From the NCBI RefSeq assembly GCF_018390595.1, contig NZ_JAHBAV010000006.1:1-64000 (forward strand): 64,000 nt of DNA, given 5' to 3'. Source of the stretch: Dietzia massiliensis. Lineage in GTDB: Bacteria > Actinomycetota > Actinomycetes > Mycobacteriales > Mycobacteriaceae. The notes below the pieces were generated by a model. It searched no databases. It was given only the letters and a program-made list of their open reading frames with translations, and had not been told where the DNA came from. Made by a program: the position numbers and the translations under genes. This document shows positions 57,322 to 64,000 of this stretch, piece by piece; the first letter of the stretch is position 1, and every line of letters starts with the position of its first letter.

Positions 57322-59684
57322 GCGCTGAGCTCCCGGTCTCCGGCGGCCAGGCGGTTCCGGATCCCCGCGAGCAGCGGGCCGAAGCCCCCCGGCTGGACCA
57401 GGACGAGCTCCTGGGTGGCGCGGGTGGCGCCGACGTAGAGATCCTGCAGGCCCTGCGGCGAGCGCGCGAGCACACGATCCGGATCCACCACCACGACCAC
57501 GTCGAACTCCAGCCCCTTGGCCAGCGCCAACGGCAGCACCGAGGTCCCGGGCCTGGCCTCTTCCGCGACCTCGGCCAGGGCGGCGTACCGCGGCGGGGTG
57601 CCCTCGTCGTCGTCGTCCGGGACCAGGACGGCCACCGCGCGCTCCGACGGCACCGCGCGGATCTCCTCCGCCACGACCCGCGCGACCTCGTCGGGTCCCG
57701 GTTCCAGCCACGCCACCGGACGTCGCCCCGGTCGCACCGGGCGCGGCGAGGCCGCGTCAGGATCGATCTCCGCCAGCAGTAGCTCCGCCACCGCGGAGAT
57801 CGTCTCGGGCGTCCGGTAGTTCACCGTCAGCTCGGTCAGGACCCACCGGTCGTCGACGTACGGCGACAGGGCGTCGTGCCACGAGTCGATCCCGGCCGGG
57901 CTCGACGTCTGGGCCACGTCCCCGACGAGGGTCATCCACCGGTTGGGCGAGCGGCGCATGATGACCCGCCACGCCATGGTGGACAGCTCCTGGGCCTCGT
58001 CGACGATCACGTGCCCGAACGCCCACGTCCGATCGGCCCCCGCTCGGTCCGCGACCGTGAGGTCCGAATCGGCGCTGTGGCGGCGGGCCAACGCCTCGGC
58101 GTCGACGACGTCGTACGCCATGAGCACCTCGGGATCGAGATCGTCCTCGATGTCCTGGACCGCCGAGCCGGTGAGGATCTCCAGCGCCTCCTCCGCCTGG
58201 CGCAACTGCTCCGCCCAGGCGCGGTCGGCCTCGCTACCGTCCGCCGTCGGGTCCTCCCCGAGCAGCTCCGCGAGCTCGTCGAGCAGCGGCACGTCCGCCA
58301 CCGAGAACGCGGCGCCGTCCCGGCGGAAGAGCGCCTCCTGGTCCTCCGCGACGTAGTCACCCGCCGCCTCGGCGATCCGCTCGCGGCTCGAGAGCAGATC
58401 GGCCAGCAACTGCTCCGGCCGCAGGACGGGCCACCACTCGTCGACGATCTCCGCGACCGCGCGGGAAGCCTCCACCTCGCGCCGGAGCTCCGCGCGGTCG
58501 TCCGCGTCCAACAGCGGCCGGGCCGGATCCCCGAGATCCCCGACGCCGTCGCCCTCCGGCGACCACGCCTCGTCCTCCGCACGCCCCACCGGATCGGTCA
58601 GGGCGGCCACGTACTGCTCGGTGAGCGCGTCGACGATCCGCGTCGCGAACGCCTCCCGCGCCTGGTTGTGGGGGCGTCGGGTCATCCGCGCCCGCCCCCG
58701 CGCCGCCCGCACCGTGGCCGGGGCGAGAGTGAGGTCGTGGCCCTCCACGCGCACCACCACATCGGACCGCGGCGCGAGCTGACGCGCCCGCACGGCGGCC
58801 TTGAGGATGCCGACCATCTCGCCCGACCCCTTGACCTCCTCACCACGCAGCGTCTCGGGGCCGGTCGCCCGCACGCCCGGATAGAGATCGGCGAGGGTGC
58901 GCAGCACGACCCCCGACTCGCCGAGCGACGGCAGCACCCGGGCGATGTAGTCGAGGAAGCGTGCGTTGGGGCCCACGATGAGGACGCCGCTGCGGTCGAG
59001 CCGCTGACGGTGGGTGTAGAGAAGATAGGCCGCGCGGTGCAGGGCCACCGCGGTCTTACCCGTGCCCGGCCCGCCCTGGACGACCAGCACGCCCGCGTGG
59101 GGATTGCGGATGATCTCGTCCTGCTCGCGCTGGATGGTCGCCACGATGTCCGTCATGTGCCCGGACCGCGCGGTGTCGAGTGCCTCCAACAGGGCCGATT
59201 CCCCCACCACGTCGTCGTGGTCCTCCGGCAGCTCGCCGTCCTCCGGCGCCGTCAGATACTCGTCGTGGATACCGATCACCCGACGCCCGATCGTGCGCAG
59301 GTGACGACGGCGGTGCGCGCCCTCCGGCCGGGCGGTCGTGGCCAGGTAGAAGGGGCGGCTGTGGTCGGCGCGCCAATCCAACAGCAGTGTGGTGAGGTCC
59401 TCGTCGTCGTCCCGCAGCCCCACGCGGCCGATCCGCCGGACCTCCCCGTCACCCATGTCCAGGCGGCCGAAGTACAGGCCCAGGTTGGCCGCGCTGAAGG
59501 CCGCGAGTTCCGACGAGTAGAGCCGGGCGAACGACTCCCGCTCCGACCGGGCCTGCGGCGTCCCGCCGGAGGTGCGCAGGACGGCGTCGAGCCGCGCGCG
59601 GGTGTCCGCCCGCAACTCCTCGAGGCGGTCGAGGAGACGACCGAGGTGACGCTGCTCCTCGTCGACGGCGTCGTGTCCCGTCAC
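57318..59684 (-). CDS. HelD-type superfamily 1 helicase (RNA polymerase-associated)
   Basis: The 788-residue protein starts with GTG 59684 after AAGGAG. An N-terminal coiled-coil arm (about 1-60, LGRLLDRLEELRADTRARLD) precedes the UvrD-like ATPase: Walker A VVQGGPGTGKTAVALHRAAY near 200, HVIVDEAQELSTMAWRVIMR near 560, GDVAQTSSPAGIDSW near 590, LTELTVNYRTPETI near 619, and VGATRATQELVLVQPGG near 760. The truncated helicase domain with an N-terminal arm and insertion is that of HelD, which releases stalled RNA polymerase in actinobacteria. Assignment rests on architecture. Confidence 0.85.
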   Translation of the reverse strand: MTGHDAVDEEQRHLGRLLDRLEELRADTRARLDAVLRTSGGTPQARSERESFARLYSSELAAFSAANLGLYFGRLDMGDGEVRRIGRVGLRDDDEDLTTLLLDWRADHSRPFYLATTARPEGAHRRRHLRTIGRRVIGIHDEYLTAPEDGELPEDHDDVVGESALLEALDTARSGHMTDIVATIQREQDEIIRNPHAGVLVVQGGPGTGKTAVALHRAAYLLYTHRQRLDRSGVLIVGPNARFLDYIARVLPSLGESGVVLRTLADLYPGVRATGPETLRGEEVKGSGEMVGILKAAVRARQLAPRSDVVVRVEGHDLTLAPATVRAARGRARMTRRPHNQAREAFATRIVDALTEQYVAALTDPVGRAEDEAWSPEGDGVGDLGDPARPLLDADDRAELRREVEASRAVAEIVDEWWPVLRPEQLLADLLSSRERIAEAAGDYVAEDQEALFRRDGAAFSVADVPLLDELAELLGEDPTADGSEADRAWAEQLRQAEEALEILTGSAVQDIEDDLDPEVLMAYDVVDAEALARRHSADSDLTVADRAGADRTWAFGHVIVDEAQELSTMAWRVIMRRSPNRWMTLVGDVAQTSSPAGIDSWHDALSPYVDDRWVLTELTVNYRTPETISAVAELLLAEIDPDAASPRPVRPGRRPVAWLEPGPDEVARVVAEEIRAVPSERAVAVLVPDDDDEGTPPRYAALAEVAEEARPGTSVLPLALAKGLEFDVVVVVDPDRVLARSPQGLQDLYVGATRATQELVLVQPGGFGPLLAGIRNRLAAGDRELSA

Positions 59685-59759
59685 AGGCGCTCCTTCCGGT
59701 TGGGGCTGTTCGGGCAGGACGTCCAGGGTACCGGGATCCGCGACGTGCCCTCGGACGGC

Positions 59760-59791
59760 GATGACCCCGCCCGGGTGCGGGCGGGGTCATC
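59760..59791 (-). terminator. Terminator after the DoxX-family gene
   Basis: A perfect 13-bp stem (GATGACCCCGCCC and its complement) closes a GGGTGC loop, 60 bases beyond the stop of the DoxX gene and before the HelD gene start. Confidence 0.8.
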
Positions 59792-59850
59792 GGGTGACGA
59801 GATCGTCCGGGGAGCCGGCCGGCCCGAGTGGCGGTCGGGCCCGCGACGGG

Positions 59851-60897
59851 TCAGGGATGGATGGCGTCGGCCGCCTTCGCCCGGACCTCGTCGGTCTTCT
59901 TCTTGGCCATCAGGGCCGCCTTGCCGGCGTCCTTCTCGAACCGGGCGGTCTTCTTCTTGGCGTCCTTGCCCAGTCGCGCGGACTTCTTCTTGGCCTGCTT
60001 CTCCGCGGCCTTCTTCCGCGCCAGTGCGGCGTTGCGGACGTCGTCGGCCTGGTCGGACGCGACACGGGCGGCGGCGTCGGCGCGGCCCCGCACCTCGGCG
60101 GCGACCGGCACGGCCGCGTCGCGGACCTGGGCGGCGATCGGAGCGGCCTGATCCCGCGCGGCGGCGGCGCGCCCACGCAGTCGGCCGGCGACCTCGGGAG
60201 CCTTCTCGCGGACGACCCCGGCGACGCCGGTCGCCTGCTCACGAACCTGGTCGGCCACCTCGGGGGCCTTCTCACGCACTGTCTCGGCCACCTCCGGTGC
60301 CTTGTCCCGGATCGTATCGGCGGCGCCTCGCGCCTGGTCCGCGACGCTGTGGGCGACGCCGGCGATCGCCGCGCCGGCCGCAGCGGACTCGGCCTTCGCG
60401 CCGGGCAGCTTGGCGGCGACCGTGTCGCCGGCCTTGCGGGCGCGCCACGCCAGGCCGGGCTGACCGGCGGTGTCGACGGAGGCGAGCAGGAGCGCACCGA
60501 GGAGCGCGACGTCCGTGGCCAGCCCCGTGGTCTTGCGGCTGCGCGCGGCCGGGTCGGACTCCATCCAGAACGCGTGTCGGCTGATCGCCGAGGGGGCGTG
60601 GGCGGCGGTGAGTGCCAGTGCCGACAGGCGGGGGGCCTTGCCCAGCGCGTACAGCGCGCCCGCGCCGATCTTCACCCCGGCGAGCGCCTTGACGAGCGTC
60701 TCGGTGTCCTTGGGCACCGGCGGCACCGACGTGGAGACCTTCTCGTTGACGGCCTGCTCACCCTTCTCCACCAGCGGTGCCGTCTTGTCGACGAGCGGTG
60801 CGGCATCGGCGACGTGGGCCTGCGGATTGCGAAGCGTCTCAACGCCGTCGATGACGAACACCGTGGCGAGCATGGGTCGTGCGAGTCGTCGAATCAT
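59851..60897 (-). CDS. DoxX-family membrane protein with repetitive helical and lysine-rich tail
   Basis: The 348-residue protein starts MIRRLARPMLATVFVIDGVE, with AGGAGG 6 bases upstream. The N-terminal 150 residues are DoxX-like, with about three hydrophobic helices (including ALALTAAHAPSAISRHAFW and DVALLGALLLASVD). The rest is unusual: an 11-residue helical repeat seen about four times near 200-250 (EKAPEVAETVR, EKAPEVADQVR, EKAPEVAGRLR and a variant), then a Lys/Ala-rich tail (KKSARLGKDAKKK). The tail is probably cytoplasmic and may bind nucleic acid or an acidic partner. Function unknown. Confidence 0.82.
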   Translation of the reverse strand: MIRRLARPMLATVFVIDGVETLRNPQAHVADAAPLVDKTAPLVEKGEQAVNEKVSTSVPPVPKDTETLVKALAGVKIGAGALYALGKAPRLSALALTAAHAPSAISRHAFWMESDPAARSRKTTGLATDVALLGALLLASVDTAGQPGLAWRARKAGDTVAAKLPGAKAESAAAGAAIAGVAHSVADQARGAADTIRDKAPEVAETVREKAPEVADQVREQATGVAGVVREKAPEVAGRLRGRAAAARDQAAPIAAQVRDAAVPVAAEVRGRADAAARVASDQADDVRNAALARKKAAEKQAKKKSARLGKDAKKKTARFEKDAGKAALMAKKKTDEVRAKAADAIHP

Positions 60898-61006
60898 CGT
60901 TCCTCCTGGATAGGTGGGAGTGCGTCACCGAATCTAGTGCGAACTCGCGGCGCGCGCTTCCGGTCGCGGTGGCGGGTCGCCGGTCGGCGGGCGGGTCGGC
61001 CGACCG

Positions 61007-61708
61007 TCACCACCCGCGGTCGCGCCACTCGGCCAGGTGCGGACGCTCGGCGCCGATCGTCGTGTCGTCGCCGTGTCCGGGGTGGACCACCACGTCGTCG
61101 TCGAGGACGTCGAAGACCCGGGACTCCAGGTCGTCCATCAGGGTGGTGAAGTCCTCGGGAGATCCGGTCTTGCCGGGCCCGCCGGGGAACAACGAATCGC
61201 CCGAGAACAGATGGGTCCCCGCGTCCGTCCGCAGGAGCAGGGCGATGCCGTCGGGCGTGTGGCCGCGCAGTCCGATGACCTCCAGTCGGAGGTCGCCCAC
61301 CTCGAGTTCGTCCCCGTGGGAGACGTGTCGATCCGTGGGGACGTCGATGCCCGCGGCGTCACCGGGGGAGGCGATGGTGGTCAGGCCGAGCGCCTCGACC
61401 GTCTCAGCGAGCCCGATCCAGTGGTCGGCGTGCAGGTGGGTGGTCAGCACCTCCTTGACGCCGGGGGCGCGGTCGCGCAGATGCTCGACGAGCTGCGGCG
61501 CGTCGTTGGCGGCGTCGACCAGCAGGACCGCGCCGGTGTCGGTCGACTCGATGACGTAGACGTTGTTGTCCATCTCGCCGACGGAGATCTTGCTCAGTCG
61601 CGCGGGACCCACGGTCCAGCGCTCGCCGGTCAAGCGCCCGGAGAGGCGGCCGGAATAACCCTCGGTGAGGGTGATGCGGTCGGGTAGGGACTCGGTGGGA
61701 TTCGACAT
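61007..61708 (-). CDS. MBL-fold hydrolase (glyoxalase II-like)
   Basis: The 233-residue protein has the metal motif [12 protein letters not shown] near 89 (H-x-H-x-D-H), [14 protein letters not shown] near 147, [20 protein letters not shown] near 166 and [17 protein letters not shown] near 208. It resembles the mscR-linked hydrolase at 40134 in the last two motifs. ATG 61708 follows TAGCCT by 6 bases, so it is probably leaderless. Its neighbour relation to uvrA matches Rv1637c. The substrate is unknown. Confidence 0.92.
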   Translation of the reverse strand: MSNPTESLPDRITLTEGYSGRLSGRLTGERWTVGPARLSKISVGEMDNNVYVIESTDTGAVLLVDAANDAPQLVEHLRDRAPGVKEVLTTHLHADHWIGLAETVEALGLTTIASPGDAAGIDVPTDRHVSHGDELEVGDLRLEVIGLRGHTPDGIALLLRTDAGTHLFSGDSLFPGGPGKTGSPEDFTTLMDDLESRVFDVLDDDVVVHPGHGDDTTIGAERPHLAEWRDRGW

Positions 61709-61714
61709 AACTGC

Positions 61715-61720
61715 AGGCTA
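61715..61720 (-). promoter_or_regulatory. -10 element of a leaderless MBL hydrolase promoter
   Basis: On the minus strand TAGCCT ends 6 bases before ATG 61708; no ribosome-binding site is present. Confidence 0.5.
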
Positions 61721-61756
61721 CCGACGTCGGACGCGGCCGGTGGCCGTAAACGTGTC

Positions 61757-61771
61757 GTACCACGTTGGTAC
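61757..61771 (+). promoter_or_regulatory. Perfect inverted repeat in the uvrA upstream region
   Basis: GTACCA-CGT-TGGTAC is a perfect 6-3-6 palindrome in the divergent gap between the MBL hydrolase and uvrA. It overlaps GGTACC, which may be part of a uvrA -10 region, so it could be an operator. It does not match the mycobacterial SOS box. Confidence 0.4.
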
Positions 61772-61858
61772 CTTCGTCTGCGGGAACGGTGGCCATGCCC
61801 CGGCGTACGGCTTCCGTCACGGATCAGTGGCGGCGCTCCCCACTCGGAAGGAGAACCC

Positions 61859-64000
61859 ATGGTGGACCGTCTGGTCGTCCGCGGCGCACGGGAGCACAAC
61901 CTCAAGGGCGTGGACATCGACGTGCCCCGCGACTCGCTGATCGTCTTCACGGGGCTGTCCGGCTCCGGCAAGTCGTCGCTGGCGTTCGACACGATCTTCG
62001 CGGAGGGTCAGCGTCGGTACGTCGAGTCGCTGTCCTCTTACGCCCGGATGTTCCTCGGTCAGATGGACAAGCCGGATGTCGACTTCATCGAGGGGCTCTC
62101 GCCGGCGGTGTCGATCGACCAGAAGTCGACCAACCGCAACCCCCGGTCGACCGTCGGAACCATCACCGAGGTCCACGACTACCTCCGTCTGCTCTACGCG
62201 CGCGCCGGGGTGCCGCACTGCCCGACGTGTGGCGAGGTGATCTCGCGGCAGACCCCGCAGCAGATCGTCGACCAGATCCTCGAGGGCGAGGAAGGGGCGC
62301 GGTTCCAGGTGCTCGCGCCCGTCGTGCGGACGCGGAAGGGTGAGTTCGTCGACCTCTTCGCGCAGCTCGCCGCCGACGGCTACAGCCGTGTGCGAGTGGA
62401 CGGTGTCCTGCACTCGCTGTCCGAGCCCCCGACGCTGAAGAAGCAGGAGAAGCACGACATCGAGGTGGTGGTCGACCGGTTGGCGACCAAGCCGTCCTCG
62501 CGCCAGCGGCTGACCGACTCGGTCGAGACCGCCCTCGGCCTGGCCGACGGCGTGATCGTGATCGAGTACGTGGACCGCGACGAGTCGGATCCCGCCCGCC
62601 ACCGGCGGTTCTCGGAGCACATGGCGTGCCCCAACGGCCACCCCATCGCGTTGGACGACATGGAGCCGCGCGCGTTCTCGTTCAACAACCCGTACGGCGC
62701 CTGCCCGGTGTGTGACGGCCTAGGAGCGCACCTCGAGGTGGACCCCGACCTCGTGGTCCCCGATCCCGAGCGGTCCCTGGCCGACGGTGCGATCGCGCCC
62801 TGGTCGGGTGGCCAGAGCGCGGACTACTTCCAGCAGCTCCTCACCGGCCTGGCCAGCGACATGGGCTTTGATCTGCGGACGCCGTGGCAGGACCTGCCCG
62901 CGAAGGTGCGCAAGGCCGTGCTGGGAGGAGCCCCGACCAAGGTCCGGGTCCAGTACCGCAACAGGTTCGGACGGACCCGCACCTATGACGCCAAGTTCGA
63001 GGGCGTCATGTCGTTCCTCAAGCGACGCCTCGAACAGACCGAGTCCGAATCGCAGAAGGAGCGCTACCAGGGCTACATGCGCGAGGTGCCCTGCCCGGGC
63101 TGCGACGGGACCCGCCTCAAGCCGGAGATCCTCGCCGTCACCCTCGCGGGCCCCGGCGGCCAGGAGCGCTCGATCGCGGACATCAGCCGTATGTCGGTCG
63201 AGGACTGCGCGGCCTTCCTCGACGGGCTGGAACTGGACTCGCGGCAGGCGATGATCGCCGGCCGCGTCCTCAAGGAGATCCAGGCCCGGATGGGGTTCCT
63301 CCTCGACGTGGGCCTGGACTACCTCTCCCTGGACCGCGTCGCCGGCAGTCTGTCCGGTGGCGAGGCCCAGCGCATCCGCCTGGCCACCCAGATCGGGTCG
63401 GGCCTGGCGGGAGTGCTCTACGTGCTCGACGAACCGTCGATCGGCCTGCACCAGCGCGACAACCGCCGCCTCATCGACACCCTCGTCCGTCTCCGCGACC
63501 TGGGCAACACCCTGCTCGTGGTCGAGCACGACGAGGACACCATCCGGTCCGCGGACTGGATCGTCGACATCGGCCCGCTGGCCGGGGAGCACGGCGGGCG
63601 GGTCGTCCACTCGGGCGACTACGAGGGGTTGCTGGCCAACACGGAGTCGCTCACCGGCGACTACCTGGCCGGCCGTCGCCAGATCGCAGTGCCCGCCAAG
63701 CGACGCGAGCCGAGCCCCGACAAGCGGCTCCACGTCCGGGGCGCCCGGGAGAACAATCTCAAGAACGTCGACGTCGTGTTCCCCGCCGGCGTGCTGTGCG
63801 CTGTCACCGGGGTATCCGGGTCCGGTAAGTCCACCCTCGTCAACGACATCCTGGCCACGACGCTGGCCAACCAGCTCAACCGGGCGCGTCAGGTCCCCGG
63901 CCGGCACTCCCGGATCGACGGCGTCGAGGACTTCGACAAGCTCGTCCAGGTGGACCAGTCGCCGATCGGCCGGACCCCCCGCTCCAACCCGGCCACCTAC
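61859..64000 (+). CDS. uvrA: Excinuclease ABC subunit A (partial; C-terminus outside window)
   Basis: The frame is open from ATG 61859 to the window end, 714 codons of roughly 950. AAGGAG lies 5 bases upstream. The first ATPase half has Walker [20 protein letters not shown] near 30, zinc cysteines CPTCG near 120 and CPVCDG near 281, and [13 protein letters not shown] near 412. The signature [19 protein letters not shown] is near 497, Walker [16 protein letters not shown] near 521, and the second Walker [15 protein letters not shown] near 651. UvrA detects helix-distorting lesions and loads UvrB. It is the last gene in the window. Confidence 0.98.
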   Translation, partial: MVDRLVVRGAREHNLKGVDIDVPRDSLIVFTGLSGSGKSSLAFDTIFAEGQRRYVESLSSYARMFLGQMDKPDVDFIEGLSPAVSIDQKSTNRNPRSTVGTITEVHDYLRLLYARAGVPHCPTCGEVISRQTPQQIVDQILEGEEGARFQVLAPVVRTRKGEFVDLFAQLAADGYSRVRVDGVLHSLSEPPTLKKQEKHDIEVVVDRLATKPSSRQRLTDSVETALGLADGVIVIEYVDRDESDPARHRRFSEHMACPNGHPIALDDMEPRAFSFNNPYGACPVCDGLGAHLEVDPDLVVPDPERSLADGAIAPWSGGQSADYFQQLLTGLASDMGFDLRTPWQDLPAKVRKAVLGGAPTKVRVQYRNRFGRTRTYDAKFEGVMSFLKRRLEQTESESQKERYQGYMREVPCPGCDGTRLKPEILAVTLAGPGGQERSIADISRMSVEDCAAFLDGLELDSRQAMIAGRVLKEIQARMGFLLDVGLDYLSLDRVAGSLSGGEAQRIRLATQIGSGLAGVLYVLDEPSIGLHQRDNRRLIDTLVRLRDLGNTLLVVEHDEDTIRSADWIVDIGPLAGEHGGRVVHSGDYEGLLANTESLTGDYLAGRRQIAVPAKRREPSPDKRLHVRGARENNLKNVDVVFPAGVLCAVTGVSGSGKSTLVNDILATTLANQLNRARQVPGRHSRIDGVEDFDKLVQVDQSPIGRTPRSNPATY

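Noticed and set aside
57876..60584. 902-codon plus-strand frame opposite the HelD gene
   Set aside because: His/Arg/Gly-rich translation without motifs; the minus strand encodes a clear helicase.

Overview
The window is GC-rich chromosomal DNA from an actinobacterium of the Mycobacteriales, possibly Dietzia or a close relative. Three things support this. The order rpsA-coaE(GrpB fusion)-uvrB-universal stress protein-MBL hydrolase-uvrA, and a his operon running into trpE-trpC-trpB-trpA-lgt-pyk, both match the mycobacterial layout. A mycothiol-dependent formaldehyde dehydrogenase is present. Many genes start on a TANNNT-(6-7 nt)-ATG/GTG leaderless arrangement. The genus is inferred, not proven.

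Layout. (1) 1-890, minus strand: the end of a biotin ECF transporter (ATPase cut by the window edge, then bioY). (2) 982-17467: a defence island. A divergent 612-aa protein of unknown function faces a plus-strand series: SNF2-like helicase with DUF3883, DUF1156 DNA methylase, DUF262-HNH nuclease, DUF499 ATPase, and a 720-aa ankyrin/DUF4357 protein. Helicase, methylase and ATPase together resemble the Hma (helicase-methylase-ATPase) type of anti-phage system, and the DUF262 and ankyrin proteins look like added modules. A frameshifted small gene lies antisense between helicase and methylase. (3) 17594-21449: a small heat-shock protein, a membrane-anchored secreted protein with a beta-lactamase-like lipoprotein, and a secreted lamin-tail/beta-propeller protein. 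(4) 21601-37967: an ABC ATPase remnant, then hisD-hisC-hisB-MFS-hisH-small membrane protein-hisA-impA-hisF-hisI-tautomerase-trpE-Trp membrane protein-trpC-trpB-trpA-lgt-pyk, mostly with 1-4 base overlaps. hisG, hisE, trpD and trpG are not in the window; trpF is probably covered by a PriA-type HisA.

(5) 38175-41479: an M23 endopeptidase, mscR with an MBL hydrolase, and a SRPBCC protein. (6) 41543-47290: a tRNA with anticodon CAA but a short variable arm, polA, and a polar amino-acid ABC transporter (binding lipoprotein, permease, ATPase). (7) 47336-64000: a methyltransferase divergent from rpsA, coaE, two tandem secreted DUF4185 paralogues, uvrB, a universal stress protein, a DUF732 lipoprotein with a HelD-type helicase, a DoxX-family protein with a repetitive tail, an MBL hydrolase, and uvrA running off the end.

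Most of the window is housekeeping. The accessory part is 982-17467. No CRISPR array, insertion sequence, prophage or rRNA was seen. Family names come from motif recognition without any database search.
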